This document shows positions 1-10,240 of a DNA stretch of 64,000 nt, in pieces (position 1 is the stretch's first letter; each line of letters begins with the position of its first letter). A program made the translations under genes and the position numbers. The DNA is from Yersinia intermedia (GTDB lineage Bacteria > Pseudomonadota > Gammaproteobacteria > Enterobacterales > Enterobacteriaceae). The notes beneath the pieces are model-generated. The model did not search any database. It was not told where the DNA came from and was given only the letters and a program-made list of their open reading frames with translations. The DNA lies in assembly GCF_900635455.1 (NCBI RefSeq), contig NZ_LR134116.1, forward strand, positions 3,162,001-3,226,000, read 5' to 3'.

Positions 1-399
1 ATGCTCACGTGCCGGCGGATTTTTGCCATCATTCAACAGGTAAGGTTTGATTTTCTCGTATTGAGTATAAAACTGCCCCATATCGACCACTAAATCCCGC
101 ACCACCGGTAACCCCGGCAATGGGCGAATCACAATCTTTTTATTACCCTTTTGCAACGCCGAGACTGGCGTAATACAAGCCAGACCGTTTTTGCCATTCA
201 TATTCAAACCGTCTGAGCCACACACACCTTCACGGCATGAACGGCGAAACGACAGGGTGGGATCTTTTTCTTTCAACTGGATAAGCGCATCCAGCAACAT
301 CATATCCCGGCCTTCTTCCGCTTCCAGCTCAAAATCTTGCATGTGCGGCGCGTTATCGACGTCCGGGTTATAACGATAAATTGAGAACTCAAGTTTCAT
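1..399 (-). CDS. sdhB: Succinate dehydrogenase iron-sulfur subunit (5' part, runs off window)
   Basis: The first 133 codons of the iron-sulfur subunit of succinate:quinone oxidoreductase (complex II), which passes electrons from SdhA-bound FAD to the quinone site on the cytoplasmic face of the inner membrane. The N-terminus MKLEFSIYRYNPDVD is close to E. coli SdhB. The [2Fe-2S] ligand block SCREGVCGSDGLNMNGKNG is visible at about residues 54-72, followed by the last Cys (LAC). The [4Fe-4S]/[3Fe-4S] domain lies beyond the window edge. It is the last gene of the sdhCDAB operon, 53 bases after sdhA. Partial only because of the window boundary. Confidence 0.97.
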   Translation of the reverse strand, partial: MKLEFSIYRYNPDVDNAPHMQDFELEAEEGRDMMLLDALIQLKEKDPTLSFRRSCREGVCGSDGLNMNGKNGLACITPVSALQKGNKKIVIRPLPGLPVVRDLVVDMGQFYTQYEKIKPYLLNDGKNPPAREH

Positions 400-452
400 G
401 ACCTTTTCCTCCGCAACGGGTTAGGTTTAACCCTCTCAACACAACACATGCA

Positions 453-2219
453 TTAATAAGAACGCACTTTCGGCGGGAATGCCGCGCGTAGCTTAGGCTG
501 CATGTTTACCTCACGGCGGGTCATGCTTTCAGTGCCTGGCAAATAGAGCGAATGGCACAACCAGTTAGCATCATCACGGTCTGGGAAGTCGAAACGGCTA
601 TGAGCACCACGACTTTCGGTACGGAAGTTTGCTGATACGGCAGTGGAAAACGCAGTTTCCATCAGATTATCCAATTCCAGGCATTCAATACGCTGGGTAT
701 TGAACTCACTAGAAGTGTCATCCAGACGGGCATTTTGCAGACGTTCACGGATAGTTTTTAGCTCTTCCAACCCTTTTGCCATTGCATCACCTTCACGGAA
801 TACCGAGAAGTTATGCTGCATGCAAGATTGCAGTGCTTTGCGGATCTCGACTGGATCTTCGCCTGAACGGGTATTGTTCCAACGGTTCATTCGCGCCAGT
901 GAGGCTTCAATATCTGATTCACTGGCATCGCGGCTAGCCCCCTGCTCCAGTAACGACTCTTGCAGATGCATACCGGCGGCACGACCAAACACCACCAGGT
1001 CCAGCAATGAGTTGCCACCCAGACGGTTGGCACCGTGGACGGAAACACAGGCAATTTCACCTACCGCAAACAAGCCAGGGATAACAACATCTTCACCCTT
1101 TTCATTTACAGTAATTGCCTGACCGGTCACTTTGGTCGGAATACCGCCCATCATGTAATGGCAGGTTGGGATAACAGGAATAGGCTCTTTGATTGGGTCA
1201 ACATGAGCAAAGGTGCGAGATAACTCAAGGATACCCGGCAGGCGGGATTCCAGCACATCTTTACCCAAGTGATCTAATTTCAGTTTGGCATGCGGGCCCC
1301 AAGGACCATCACAGCCACGACCTTCACGGATTTCAATCATAATGGAACGTGCCACTACGTCACGACCCGCCAAATCTTTGGCGTTCGGGGCATAACGTTC
1401 CATAAAACGTTCACCGTGTTTATTCAGCAGATAACCGCCTTCACCACGGCAACCTTCAGTAACCAACACCCCCGCCCCGGCAATGCCTGTCGGGTGGAAC
1501 TGCCACATTTCCATATCTTGCACCGGCACACCGGCACGCAGTGCCATGCCCACGCCGTCACCAGTATTAATGTGCGCATTGGTGGTTGATTGATAGATAC
1601 GCCCGGCACCACCGGTGGCCAACACCGTTGCCCGCGCTTTGAAATAGACCACTTCACCGGTTTCAATACAGATAGCCGTACAGCCAACAAAGGCGCCATC
1701 CTGATTTTTCACCAGATCCAGGGCATACCACTCAGAGAAGATAGTGGTGTGGTTTTTCAGGTTTTGCTGATAAAGGGTGTGTAATAGCGCATGGCCGGTA
1801 CGGTCAGCGGCTGCCGCAGTACGCGCCGCCTGCTCACCGCCAAAGTTGCGCGATTGCCCACCGAATGGCCGCTGATAAATGCTGCCATCTTCTAAACGGG
1901 AGAAAGGTAACCCCATATGTTCCAGTTCAAGTACCGCTTCTGGACCGGTTTTACACATATATTCAATGGCATCCTGGTCACCGATATAATCGGAGCCTTT
2001 TACCGTGTCATACATATGCCATTCCCAGTTATCTTCATGGGTATTACCCAGCGCCACGGTAATACCGCCCTGCGCAGATACCGTATGAGAACGGGTAGGG
2101 AAAACTTTAGATATCAGGGCACAAGACAGCCCCATTTGTGAAATTTGCAGTGCGGCGCGCATACCTGCACCACCTGCACCGACAACAACAGCGTCAAACT
2201 CTCTGACCGGCAGTTTCAT
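453..2219 (-). CDS. sdhA: Succinate dehydrogenase flavoprotein subunit
   Basis: Catalytic subunit of complex II; oxidises succinate to fumarate in the TCA cycle. At 588 residues it equals E. coli SdhA in length. The N-terminal Rossmann motif [11 protein letters not shown] (about residues 14-24) binds FAD. The SHTVSAQGG motif near residue 45 carries the histidine that takes the covalent FAD. HFHPTG-type substrate residues (WQFHPTGI) and the active-site block GCRGEGGYL are also present. The start codon directly follows the sdhD stop (2220), so the two are probably translationally coupled. Ordinary core gene with no sign of damage. Confidence 0.98.
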   Translation of the reverse strand: MKLPVREFDAVVVGAGGAGMRAALQISQMGLSCALISKVFPTRSHTVSAQGGITVALGNTHEDNWEWHMYDTVKGSDYIGDQDAIEYMCKTGPEAVLELEHMGLPFSRLEDGSIYQRPFGGQSRNFGGEQAARTAAAADRTGHALLHTLYQQNLKNHTTIFSEWYALDLVKNQDGAFVGCTAICIETGEVVYFKARATVLATGGAGRIYQSTTNAHINTGDGVGMALRAGVPVQDMEMWQFHPTGIAGAGVLVTEGCRGEGGYLLNKHGERFMERYAPNAKDLAGRDVVARSIMIEIREGRGCDGPWGPHAKLKLDHLGKDVLESRLPGILELSRTFAHVDPIKEPIPVIPTCHYMMGGIPTKVTGQAITVNEKGEDVVIPGLFAVGEIACVSVHGANRLGGNSLLDLVVFGRAAGMHLQESLLEQGASRDASESDIEASLARMNRWNNTRSGEDPVEIRKALQSCMQHNFSVFREGDAMAKGLEELKTIRERLQNARLDDTSSEFNTQRIECLELDNLMETAFSTAVSANFRTESRGAHSRFDFPDRDDANWLCHSLYLPGTESMTRREVNMQPKLRAAFPPKVRSY

Positions 2220-2567
2220 TTAAGCACCCCACACCACAATTGTTCCATACAGTAGATAGACCAGCAGCGTAACCACGACGGCCAGTTGTAACACCAGTCG
2301 TACCGCTAGCGGCTTTATATAGTCCGTTAATACCTGCCACAGACCAATCCAGGCGTGAGCCAGAATCGACAGCAAGGTCAGCAGGGTAAATACTTTTGTG
2401 ATGTGCGAGGCGAAAAAGCCGCGCCAGACTTCGTAGGTGATGTCTGGGACAATAGCAACGAAGCCCAGAATATAAAGAATATAAAGAGTGATGACGATTG
2501 CAGAAGCACGCAGTAACAGCCAGTCGTGTACTCCATTACGCCCTAACGCAGAAGCATTGCTTACCAT
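2220..2567 (-). CDS. sdhD: Succinate dehydrogenase membrane anchor subunit
   Basis: Small hydrophobic subunit of complex II that, with SdhC, holds heme b and the ubiquinone site in the inner membrane. Starting at [12 protein letters not shown] gives 115 residues, the E. coli length, with three membrane segments. SILAHAWIG carries the heme/quinone-region histidine and LTDYIKP the conserved Asp-Tyr pair. An in-frame extension upstream would run into sdhC and is not needed. The start overlaps the 3' end of sdhC by 7 bases and the stop abuts sdhA, as in the E. coli operon. Confidence 0.96.
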   Translation of the reverse strand: MVSNASALGRNGVHDWLLLRASAIVITLYILYILGFVAIVPDITYEVWRGFFASHITKVFTLLTLLSILAHAWIGLWQVLTDYIKPLAVRLVLQLAVVVTLLVYLLYGTIVVWGA

Positions 2568-2950
2568 ACAAGGACTCCAGCTAAAACTGACAGCACCAAG
2601 GTTAACACCATTGCTACTTGGGCGGAGCGGGTCCCCGCAGCCAAGCTCTCTTCGATATAGCCGAAATCCATAAGCAAGTGACGGATGCCACCGCAAACGT
2701 GATAGGCCAGTGCAGTGAGTATTCCCCAGAAGATGAATTTAACAAAAAAGCTATTCATGATGACTGCTGCTTGCATGAATCCCTCTTGCGAGGAAACAGA
2801 CAAACCTAACAGCCAGAGGAGGATACCAACGGCAACGAAAGTAATTACGCCAGAGACTCGGTGTAAAATGGACGCTATCGCAGTAACAGGAAATCGAATC
2901 GTTTGCAGATCCAAGTTGACAGGTCTTTGTTTTTTCACGGTTTTGCCCAC
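2561..2950 (-). CDS. sdhC: Succinate dehydrogenase cytochrome b556 subunit (GTG start)
   Basis: First gene of sdhCDAB; membrane subunit sharing heme b and the quinone pocket with SdhD. The protein reads (V)[19 protein letters not shown] and then three membrane helices. [19 protein letters not shown] contains the heme-ligand histidine. I take the GTG at 2948-2950 as start because it gives 129 residues, exactly the E. coli length, and the homology to [15 protein letters not shown] begins there. The reading frame stays open to 3043, but that extension (MLCLNVRCEG...) does not look like SdhC. The ribosome-binding site before the GTG is weak (AAGAG). Confidence 0.93.
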   Translation of the reverse strand: MGKTVKKQRPVNLDLQTIRFPVTAIASILHRVSGVITFVAVGILLWLLGLSVSSQEGFMQAAVIMNSFFVKFIFWGILTALAYHVCGGIRHLLMDFGYIEESLAAGTRSAQVAMVLTLVLSVLAGVLVW

Positions 2951-3617
2951 ACAGCTCTTATTATTTTCCTTCCTCCGGGCCTTGTTGGGATCAGACAGCG
3001 TTAAGAGCCGAAACCCTTCACATCGCACATTTAAACATAACATCCTGCATGCTTAGATGACGTGTTCTGTATAACGCTGGGTGCTCCTACTACAGGGTAA
3101 TCCGGAGACCTGGCGGCAGTATAGGTGGTTCACATTCTTATTACAATTCCCACACAAACTGATTGGTAACATTTCCCCTGAACAGTGATTAGGATCACGA
3201 TTTACACAATTTATATAAAATTAATTATCTGATTTGACAAAGAATAAACATTTCCATTACAACTAAGGTAGAAATAAGCCCTATGATGCACTAAAGGTCT
3301 GCGGATACACTTCCCCATAAGCCTAAGTTATGCAACAGTGTATTAAGTGAATATCCCCATAGATATCGTAGGCAATGAACCATAAACGATAAGTATCCGA
3401 CAAATCGTTAACAACTTTGTAACGTCGCTATCGATCCAACCTCTCGGATCGCTGGCCGCATTGGTAAAACACTCTGTACCCTAAATCATGTTTTAATCGT
3501 GAATAAAACGTTTAATCGTGAATCAAACAGAGCAGTGCCGATGAGATAATGCCCTGCGGGCATCTAAGACATTCCAGTTGTTAGAGGTTTTTAAAATAAG
3601 CGCGAAGGAGACTGTAA
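2951..3617. promoter_or_regulatory. sdhC-gltA divergent intergenic region
   Basis: A 667-base, AT-rich stretch between two divergently transcribed TCA-cycle genes, where both promoters must lie. It contains a CRP-like palindrome at 3184-3199 (listed separately) and a TTGACA at 3234-3239 pointing toward gltA, with only a poor -10 match 17 bases on (TTACAA), so I do not call that promoter firmly. A good ribosome-binding site (AAGGAGA) precedes the gltA ATG. No small gene is convincing here. Confidence 0.6.
3184..3199. promoter_or_regulatory. Probable CRP (cAMP receptor protein) binding site
   Basis: Reads AGTGA-TTAGGA-TCACG, one mismatch per half-site from the CRP consensus TGTGA-N6-TCACA. It lies between sdhC and gltA. 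CRP control of sdh and gltA is known in E. coli; its operation here is inferred from the motif alone. Confidence 0.55.
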
Positions 3618-4904
3618 ATGGCTGATAAAAAAGCGACGCTGAATCTGACAGGCGAAGCTGCGATTGAACTGAAGGTTCTATCCCCAACCCTCGGCACTGA
3701 CGTGATCGACGTCAGCACTTTAGGTTCTAAAGGGTATTTTACCTATGACCCTGGGTTTACCTCTACCGCGTCCTGTGAATCAAAAATCACGTTTATCGAT
3801 GGTGATAAAGGGATCCTACTGCACCGTGGATACCCCATTGATCAATTGGCAAAAAACTCTACTTATCTGGAAGTTTGCTACATTCTGTTGTACGGCGAAA
3901 CACCCACAGCAGAAGAGTATGAAACCTTCAAAGCGACAGTAACCCGCCACACCATGATCCACGAGCAAATCACCAGCCTGTTCCGTGGGTTCCGTCGCGA
4001 CTCACATCCGATGGCAGTATTATGCGGGGTGACAGGTGCGCTGGCCGCTTTCTACCATGATGCTCTGGATGTTAATAACGAGCGCCATCGTGAAATTACC
4101 GCCTTCCGTCTGCTGTCTAAAATGCCAACAGTGGCTGCCATGTGTTACAAATATTCCATCGGCCAGCCGTTTGTTTATCCACGTAACGACCTGTCCTATG
4201 CCGGTAACTTCCTGCGCATGATGTTCTCCACACCCTGCGAGGAATATGAAGTCAACCCGGTACTGGAACGTGCGATGGATCGTATATTTATCCTGCATGC
4301 CGACCACGAACAGAACGCCTCTACCTCTACGGTGCGCACCGCCGGTTCTTCGGGCGCTAACCCGTTTGCCTGTATCGCTGCGGGGATAGCATCCCTGTGG
4401 GGGCCAGCTCACGGCGGCGCGAACGAAGCCTGTCTGAAAATGCTGGAAGAGATTAAATCCGTCGAGCACATTCCAGAATTTATCAAACGTGCGAAAGATA
4501 AAAACGACTCGTTCCGCCTGATGGGCTTCGGTCACCGTGTGTATAAGAATTACGATCCACGCGCGACGGTGATGAAAGAAACCTGTGACGAGGTATTGAA
4601 AGAACTCAAACTGGAAAATGACAGCCTATTTGCTGTCGCGAAAGAGCTGGAACGTATCGCTCTGGAAGACCCTTACTTCGTTGAGAAAAAACTGTATCCA
4701 AACGTGGACTTCTATTCAGGTATCATCCTGAAAGCCATGGGGATCCCGTCTTCAATGTTTACTGTGATGTTCGCGATAGCCCGTACCATTGGCTGGATTG
4801 CTCACTGGAATGAAATGCACGATGAGGGCCTCAAAATTGCCCGTCCGCGTCAGCTTTATACCGGTTATGCCGAACGTGATTTCAATAGTCAACTGAAGAA
4901 ATAA
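3618..4904 (+). CDS. gltA: Citrate synthase (type II)
   Basis: Condenses oxaloacetate and acetyl-CoA to citrate, the entry step of the TCA cycle. The 428 residues match the hexameric, NADH-inhibited type II enzyme of enterobacteria (E. coli 427). Visible catalytic regions are [29 protein letters not shown] and [14 protein letters not shown], containing the active-site histidines; the aspartate lies in [15 protein letters not shown] sits 6 bases before the ATG. Divergent from sdhCDAB and followed by a clear hairpin terminator. Confidence 0.98.
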   Translation: MADKKATLNLTGEAAIELKVLSPTLGTDVIDVSTLGSKGYFTYDPGFTSTASCESKITFIDGDKGILLHRGYPIDQLAKNSTYLEVCYILLYGETPTAEEYETFKATVTRHTMIHEQITSLFRGFRRDSHPMAVLCGVTGALAAFYHDALDVNNERHREITAFRLLSKMPTVAAMCYKYSIGQPFVYPRNDLSYAGNFLRMMFSTPCEEYEVNPVLERAMDRIFILHADHEQNASTSTVRTAGSSGANPFACIAAGIASLWGPAHGGANEACLKMLEEIKSVEHIPEFIKRAKDKNDSFRLMGFGHRVYKNYDPRATVMKETCDEVLKELKLENDSLFAVAKELERIALEDPYFVEKKLYPNVDFYSGIILKAMGIPSSMFTVMFAIARTIGWIAHWNEMHDEGLKIARPRQLYTGYAERDFNSQLKK

Positions 4905-4933
4905 GCAGAGTAGTCAGGCTGTTTATGATGAGA

Positions 4934-4960
4934 GCGCCACCTGTGAAGGTGGCGTTTTTT
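4934..4960 (+). terminator. Rho-independent terminator of gltA
   Basis: Hairpin GCGCCACC-TGTGAA-GGTGGCG followed by TTTTTT, 30 bases after the gltA stop. It also separates gltA from the convergent pcp gene. Confidence 0.9.
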
Positions 4961-4969
4961 ATAGATAAA

Positions 4970-5617
4970 TCAGTGAATTGCGCCACCTGATATATGCAGA
5001 TCGTGTTCAATTTGCATGGCAATAGAGATAGCCAGTTCTAAGGCTATCAACACTGAATGTGTCGACATACTGGGTGCTCCAGGGTGAGCTACCGCCTGTT
5101 CCGGCAGATAAGGGATATGAATGAATCCCCCCTTTACCTCATTATTGAACTGATTTAAGCGATGTAATAACCCGTACATCACATGGTTACAGACATAGGT
5201 CCCAGCCGTCTGGGAGACCGAAGCCGGAATGCCCGCCTCACGGATACCTTGCACCATCGCCTTGATCGGTAAACGGGTAAAGTACGCCGCCGGGCCATCC
5301 TCAACTATCGGTTGGTCTACCGGCTGATTCCCCAAATTGTCAGGAATACGAGCATCATCAACGTTAATGGCTACCCGTTCGATAGTAATATCGGCACGCC
5401 CCCCGGCCTGACCGACAGCCAGCACCAATACTGGCTGAATCTCATCTATCGCGGCATTCAGTGCAGTTAATGCTTCACCAAAGGCGCAAGGCAACTGGCG
5501 AGCCACCACTCTGACCCCACCCAGCATTAAATCATTCAGTTGTTTGACCACTTCCCAAGAAGGATTTACTCGCTCCCCACCAAATGGCTCAAACCCGGTA
5601 ATTAATACACTTCTCAT
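4970..5617 (-). CDS. pcp: Pyrrolidone-carboxylate (pyroglutamyl) peptidase I
   Basis: Cytoplasmic cysteine peptidase of family C15 that removes N-terminal 5-oxoproline (pyroglutamate) from peptides. The signature [15 protein letters not shown] opens the protein. The nucleophile is the Cys of [14 protein letters not shown], and a [11 protein letters not shown] block carries the His. The start is the ATG at 5615-5617 (215 residues): AGGAG is 5 bases upstream, whereas two GTG codons just before it overlap the ribosome-binding site. It is the last gene of a 5-oxoproline cluster, 8 bases after the DUF979 transporter gene, so its product is probably fed to the 5-oxoprolinase encoded upstream. Confidence 0.94.
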   Translation of the reverse strand: MRSVLITGFEPFGGERVNPSWEVVKQLNDLMLGGVRVVARQLPCAFGEALTALNAAIDEIQPVLVLAVGQAGGRADITIERVAINVDDARIPDNLGNQPVDQPIVEDGPAAYFTRLPIKAMVQGIREAGIPASVSQTAGTYVCNHVMYGLLHRLNQFNNEVKGGFIHIPYLPEQAVAHPGAPSMSTHSVLIALELAISIAMQIEHDLHISGGAIH

Positions 5618-5625
5618 CACCACTC

Positions 5626-6645
5626 CTAGAGGAACATCAGGAAATACAGCAAGAATACGTTAACAATCAACAGAGTCACCCCGGTTGGAATTTGGGCTTT
5701 AATCACCGCATTCTTATCCGGCAACTCCAATAACGCAGCAGGAACGATATTAAAGTTGGCTGCCATCGGGGTCATTAAGGTACCGCAGTAACCCGAGAAC
5801 ATACCAATAGCCGCCATCACTGCGGGATTACCGCCGTGTTGCAACACTAAAATTGGAATACCAATACCGGCAGTGACGATGGGGAAGGCAGCAAAGGCAT
5901 TACCCATGATCATGGTTAACAGTGCCATGCCAATAGCATAGACCGCCACAGCGACAAAGCGATGATCTACCGCCAGATATTCTTGTGTCAGATGGGCAAT
6001 CGCGGTTCCAACCCCGGCGGTGGTAAACAGCAAGCCAAGGGTGGCCAATATTTGTGGCAAGATAAATGCCCAACCGATGGAGTCCAGCAGACGCCGTGCT
6101 TCCTGCACCGGTTGTGCCGCAGTTTCGTGGGTCATGCCGACCGCAATAATCAAACCGAGAACACAACCAACAGTCATGGAGAATAAGGTGACCAAGGTAG
6201 AGTGGTTACCGGTGCCAAACAGCCATTGATCCAGCGCGGGGATATTGTTAAACAGCAGCACACCAATAACCGTCACCACCGGGATCGTCAATGCCGGGAT
6301 GAACAGCCGGTTACCCAAACGCTTGGCACTCACTTCGCGCTGCTCTGGGGTGCGTTGATGATAACTACCCAGTTTTACCCCACCAAAACCGGCAATCAGC
6401 GCCATAATCACGACGACCACACCGACAGTAATATTCAGAATGCGTTTCTCATCCGGCCCCTCGCCCGCCAAAGTATTGGCCAGACGATAGGTCCAATCGC
6501 CCACCAGGAAAATCAGCCCGTATAACCCCCAAAATAAACCGGTGGTGATACGGCGCGGGTTGGCCTTATCACGAAATGACATTAGCGCGACAATCAGCAG
6601 CACCACGCCAGCCAACCAATAAAGATATTGTTGTTGGAAAATCAT
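5626..6645 (-). CDS. DUF979 family membrane protein, putative 5-oxoproline transporter subunit
   Basis: A 339-residue polytopic inner-membrane protein with roughly nine or ten hydrophobic segments, matching the DUF979 family. It starts within the DUF969 gene stop (4-base ATGA overlap, 6642-6645), so both are probably made together as one transporter. Family knowledge: DUF969/DUF979 pairs are linked with pyroglutamyl peptidase and 5-oxoprolinase genes and have been named 5-oxoproline transporter subunits. That fits here (pcp downstream, pxpBCA upstream) but rests on neighbourhood. No soluble binding domain is visible. Confidence 0.85.
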   Translation of the reverse strand: MIFQQQYLYWLAGVVLLIVALMSFRDKANPRRITTGLFWGLYGLIFLVGDWTYRLANTLAGEGPDEKRILNITVGVVVVIMALIAGFGGVKLGSYHQRTPEQREVSAKRLGNRLFIPALTIPVVTVIGVLLFNNIPALDQWLFGTGNHSTLVTLFSMTVGCVLGLIIAVGMTHETAAQPVQEARRLLDSIGWAFILPQILATLGLLFTTAGVGTAIAHLTQEYLAVDHRFVAVAVYAIGMALLTMIMGNAFAAFPIVTAGIGIPILVLQHGGNPAVMAAIGMFSGYCGTLMTPMAANFNIVPAALLELPDKNAVIKAQIPTGVTLLIVNVFLLYFLMFL

Positions 6646-7373
6646 TTTGCGTCTCCCTTGGTAGCCAAAGCAGACTGATTCAGCGCGGTTAACTCAGCGG
6701 CGAGGTGTTTATCCAAACGTTGCAAACGGTAAGCATGGATCAGGAAAGCACAAATCGCGGTCGGGATACCCCACAACGCAATGTGTAACGGCTCAGTCTG
6801 AATGCCACCGGATTCCAGCATAAAGTTGTGCATAAAAATAATCGCACCGAAAGCGACAAAGATATCTTCACCGAAAAACAACCCGACGTTATCGGTCGCG
6901 GCCGACATTGCACGCAGGCGATAACGCACTTTTTCCGGTAACTCACCATAACGGGTCTGAGCCGCGCCTTCTGCCATCGGCGCCAGTAATGGCCGTACCA
7001 TTTGCGCATGACCACCCAAGCTAGTTAAACCCAGCGCGGCTGTCGCTTCACGCACAAACAGATACACAATCAACAAACGGCCAGAGGTGGCACTTTTAAT
7101 TTGTGAAATCCACGCCTGCGCTCGCTCTTTCAAGCCGTGGCGCTCCAGCAAACCGATAACAGCCAGTGGCAGTAACAGAATCAGGGGCAGGTTGCGGGTA
7201 TTGAGAAAACCTTCACCCAGCTTTTCCAAAATAGTGCCTATTGGCATTAACGCCGCCAGACCCGTGATGATGCCGGCGGTAATCACCACCAGTACTGCGT
7301 TTATGCGCAGTAAAAATCCGATTACGATCGCCGCAATACCAATTAGCGGCCAAAGGTTTACCGTTTGTTCCAA
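6642..7373 (-). CDS. DUF969 family membrane protein, putative 5-oxoproline transporter subunit
   Basis: A 243-residue inner-membrane protein with about six hydrophobic segments, starting MEQTVNLWPLIGIAAIVIGF. It is the DUF969 partner of the following DUF979 gene and overlaps it by 4 bases. A central loop with REATAALGLTSLGGHAQMVRP and a DNVGLFFGEDIF block look like conserved polar elements within the membrane domain. It begins 109 bases after pxpA, so it may have its own promoter or be read through from pxpBCA. The substrate (5-oxoproline or pyroglutamyl peptide) is inferred from neighbours. Confidence 0.85.
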   Translation of the reverse strand: MEQTVNLWPLIGIAAIVIGFLLRINAVLVVITAGIITGLAALMPIGTILEKLGEGFLNTRNLPLILLLPLAVIGLLERHGLKERAQAWISQIKSATSGRLLIVYLFVREATAALGLTSLGGHAQMVRPLLAPMAEGAAQTRYGELPEKVRYRLRAMSAATDNVGLFFGEDIFVAFGAIIFMHNFMLESGGIQTEPLHIALWGIPTAICAFLIHAYRLQRLDKHLAAELTALNQSALATKGDAK

Positions 7374-7482
7374 GGTGACTCTCCTGTCCTAAAGTGTTTT
7401 TATAAAGTGTGATACGTAGCTAATTGATGAAGCCATTCCACCCGGGCCAGGCGGTTATGATTTTTACTGCCCAACGACCATC

Positions 7483-8220
7483 TTACTGCGCGGTTACTGT
7501 AATATTTTGCTGTTGAAAACAGTGGCGTAAACGGCGGGCAAAATCCAAGGCATGGGCACCATCACCGTGGACACATACTGTATCCGCTTGTACCGCTACC
7601 CAACTGCTATCACGAGCCTGAACCTGCTGACGCTGCACCATTGCCAGGGTTTGTGACAACGCCAACTCGTCACTTTCAATTAAGGCATCTGGCTGGCTGC
7701 GCGGCACTAGAGTGCCATCACCTTGATAGCGACGATCAGCAAATACCTCTTGCCGGGTCACCAAACCTGCGCGCTCACCGGCACGGATCAATTCGCTTCC
7801 CGCTAATCCAACCAGCCGTAACGACGAGTCCACCGCTTTCACTGCTTTTGCTATTGCATCCGCCAGCAAAGGATCAACCGCCGCCTGGTTATACAACATG
7901 CCATGAGGTTTCACATGTTGCATCACGCCGCCCTCCGCCTTCACGATGGCTGCCAAAGCACCTAATTGATAAACCACTTGGGCATACACCGTCTCAGGGG
8001 GCAACTGCATCGCGGTTCGACCAAAATTCTCGCGATCAGGGAAGCTCGGATGCGCACCGATAGCAACACCATATTCCATAGCCCAGAGCACCGACTGGCG
8101 CATGGTCTGCGCATCACCGGCATGAAAACCACAGGCTATATTGGCTGAACTGACTAATTGCAGCAGCGCGTGATCATTAGCGCAGCCTTCACCTAAATCG
8201 GCGTTTAAATCAATCTTCAT
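7483..8220 (-). CDS. pxpA: 5-oxoprolinase subunit A (LamB/YcsF family)
   Basis: One of three subunits of the bacterial ATP-dependent 5-oxoprolinase, which opens the spontaneously formed 5-oxoproline ring to L-glutamate. The sequence begins [20 protein letters not shown], the YcsF family signature, with further blocks [14 protein letters not shown] and [12 protein letters not shown] start at the ATG at 8218-8220 (245 residues); a longer open frame adds 13 unrelated residues. The start overlaps the pxpC stop by 4 bases. In E. coli the corresponding cluster is followed by nei; here the DUF969/979-pcp genes take that place. Confidence 0.95.
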   Translation of the reverse strand: MKIDLNADLGEGCANDHALLQLVSSANIACGFHAGDAQTMRQSVLWAMEYGVAIGAHPSFPDRENFGRTAMQLPPETVYAQVVYQLGALAAIVKAEGGVMQHVKPHGMLYNQAAVDPLLADAIAKAVKAVDSSLRLVGLAGSELIRAGERAGLVTRQEVFADRRYQGDGTLVPRSQPDALIESDELALSQTLAMVQRQQVQARDSSWVAVQADTVCVHGDGAHALDFARRLRHCFQQQNITVTAQ

Positions 8221-9167
8221 TTGGCCTCCGTCGCATCGAATCCTTGCTGTAAACCCCATTCGATTTGTTTTAAGAAATGCTGTTGCTCCACTTTGGCACG
8301 CAGCGCCTCCTCAACCGTGCATGGCACAAAATGCACTGGTTCACCGAGCCTAAGTTGAGCTAAATGGTAAAGATCTGCTTCGATAACGCAGGCAATGCGC
8401 GGATAACCGCCGGTTGTCTGTGCGTCAGCCATCAGCACAATCGGCTGGCCGTTGTGCGGTACTTGCACCACACCGGGCAATAGCCCATGGGATAGCATCT
8501 CGCGGTCCGTGGTGCGGGCTAATTCGCGCCCGGTCAGGCGATATCCCATACGATTGCTCTGTGGGCTGAGTTGCCAGGCTTCACGCCAAAAAGCACCCTG
8601 TGCGATATCGTCGAACTCATGATATTCCGGGCCAGGAACTGCCCGAACACGGTTACCAAATAGCAATTGCTTGATGCCGACAGACTCACGAGGCAAACGT
8701 GTGATCTGGCCTAATGGCAGGATGTCACCATCTTTGATCAGCCGCCCCTGATAACCGCCAAACCCGGCTTTTAGGTCGGTACTGCGTGAACCCAACATCT
8801 CCGGTACTGCGATCCCTCCAGAGATAGCCAAATAGCTGCGCATTCCCCGATATGGCACACTGAGTTTTAGCTGCTGCCCTGGTTTGACTGGATAACGCCA
8901 GCCAGTCCACAGCAATTGGTTATCAAGCCGGGCATCGCAACCGGCTCCTGTCACCGCTATCCAGCCCGGTTGAGTAAATTGTGCCGTAAACTGACCGAGG
9001 GTAATTTCCAGCCCGGCAGCATCAGGCTCATTACCTACCAGCATATTCGCCATGCTCAGCGCCGGTAAATCGAGTGCTCCACCTTGGCTGATTCCCAAAC
9101 GGCGAAAACCGCCACGGCCATTATCTTGTACTGTGGTGTAAATGCCTGAACGGATAATATTCAGCAT
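8217..9167 (-). CDS. pxpC: 5-oxoprolinase subunit C (biotin-dependent carboxyltransferase fold)
   Basis: Middle gene of pxpBCA. The 316-residue product begins [31 protein letters not shown], typical of the KipA/PxpC family related to the carboxyltransferase domains of urea amidolyase. It works with PxpB and PxpA to hydrolyse 5-oxoproline using ATP. The internal block [20 protein letters not shown] (read here as [14 protein letters not shown]) is characteristic. It overlaps pxpB by 7 bases upstream and pxpA by 4 bases downstream, a tightly coupled unit. Confidence 0.94.
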   Translation of the reverse strand: MLNIIRSGIYTTVQDNGRGGFRRLGISQGGALDLPALSMANMLVGNEPDAAGLEITLGQFTAQFTQPGWIAVTGAGCDARLDNQLLWTGWRYPVKPGQQLKLSVPYRGMRSYLAISGGIAVPEMLGSRSTDLKAGFGGYQGRLIKDGDILPLGQITRLPRESVGIKQLLFGNRVRAVPGPEYHEFDDIAQGAFWREAWQLSPQSNRMGYRLTGRELARTTDREMLSHGLLPGVVQVPHNGQPIVLMADAQTTGGYPRIACVIEADLYHLAQLRLGEPVHFVPCTVEEALRAKVEQQHFLKQIEWGLQQGFDATEAK

Positions 9168-9817
9168 ACGCCCTCCTTTAAGGGTAGGAAGCGCACGTTA
9201 TCGCCGGGCCGTAACAAGGTTGGCGGCATCTCCAGCGGGTTAAACAGTGCCAACGATGTGCGGCCAATAAGTTGCCAGCCACCGGGCGTTGCCAGTGGAT
9301 AGATTCCGGTTTGGCTGCCGCCGATGCCGACAGAACCGGGCGCGACCACTAAGCGTGGCTCAGCACGCCGTGGCGTAGCGAGTTTTTCCGGCATGCCGCC
9401 CAAATATGAGAAGCCCGGTTGGAAACCCAGAAAATAGACGATATAGCTCGCACCAGCGTGGCACTCCACCACCTGACGCTCTGTCATGCCGGTGTGACGA
9501 GCCACTTCAGCCAGATCTGGGCCAGCCTCACCGCCATAAATCACCGGAATGGTGATATCACGTGATTCAGGTACTAATGACTCGCTCTCCTCCCACCAGC
9601 GTTGGAGGCGTTCAATGGCGTCCAGCGCCGTGTTTTGTGGATCTGACAGTAATAAGGTCAGATTATTCATACCCGGAATCGCTTCAAGGACATCAGGATG
9701 ATGAATCAGACGATCAGCCAAGCCCCAGATCCGTTGCTGGCTTGCTAATGTTACCGGCGGTTCCAACTCCAGAACCACCGCACTCTCTCCCAATAAATAG
9801 CATCGTGCTCTTTGCAC
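9161..9817 (-). CDS. pxpB: 5-oxoprolinase subunit B (KipI family)
   Basis: First gene of the 5-oxoprolinase operon. The protein (V)[20 protein letters not shown]... aligns over its whole length with E. coli PxpB, including [18 protein letters not shown] and [21 protein letters not shown] choose the GTG at 9815-9817 because it gives 218 residues, the E. coli length, with AGGGAG 6 bases upstream. In-frame ATGs at 9856 and 9898 would add tails ([13 protein letters not shown]...) with no counterpart in E. coli, though they cannot be excluded. KipI-family proteins bind PxpC; the complex is cytoplasmic. Confidence 0.9.
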   Translation of the reverse strand: MQRARCYLLGESAVVLELEPPVTLASQQRIWGLADRLIHHPDVLEAIPGMNNLTLLLSDPQNTALDAIERLQRWWEESESLVPESRDITIPVIYGGEAGPDLAEVARHTGMTERQVVECHAGASYIVYFLGFQPGFSYLGGMPEKLATPRRAEPRLVVAPGSVGIGGSQTGIYPLATPGGWQLIGRTSLALFNPLEMPPTLLRPGDNVRFLPLKEGVC

Positions 9818-10240
9818 TCCCGTCTCCCTAAGACATGTATAGTTTTTATTTTTCATTAGATAAATAGCTTTTATAAGGACATATTTATGCGTTAGCACCT
9901 AACTGCTGTCAATAGAACTAAATTAACCAATAGATGTCAGCAATCACTACATTGGGTATAAATACTGAAATTAACGCCTAAAAAAAGCATTTTTTAGCGT
10001 TTTTTAATAAGGATAATGGTAAAAAACCAATTATTTTCTTATTGAGAATCAGACTATAAAGCGGGAATTTTCTTAAAAACTGCCGATTTATCATCCAACC
10101 ATGGCCAGATGATAATTTTAAATAGCCAGATAGCGAATAAAGCTTTGTTTTAAATGCGGTTTAATTGCGTCACAGAGAGGGGATACCAACTGTAGGTTAT
10201 GCACCGATACTTATTACCAGTGCATAATGTTGCATAATGG
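9818..10240. other. Intergenic region upstream of pxpB
   Basis: About 420 AT-rich bases between pxpB and ybgI, both on the minus strand. The pxpBCA promoter should lie here, but no single -35/-10 pair stands out. An A/T-run repeat (AAAAAAGCATTTTTTAGCG at about 9980-10000) and the 8-bp inverted repeat at 10197-10227 are the only structures seen. No gene is evident. Confidence 0.5.
10197..10227. repeat. Inverted repeat downstream of ybgI
   Basis: Perfect 8-bp arms TTATGCAC (10197-10204) and GTGCATAA (10220-10227) with a 15-base spacer, 14 bases beyond the ybgI stop. The motif TGCATAATG is echoed again at 10231-10239. It may be part of a terminator, but no T-run follows on the minus strand. Confidence 0.4.

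Noticed and set aside
3234..3262. TTGACA plus TTACAA as gltA promoter
   Set aside because: The -35 is perfect but the -10 is poor, so it is mentioned only as a possibility.
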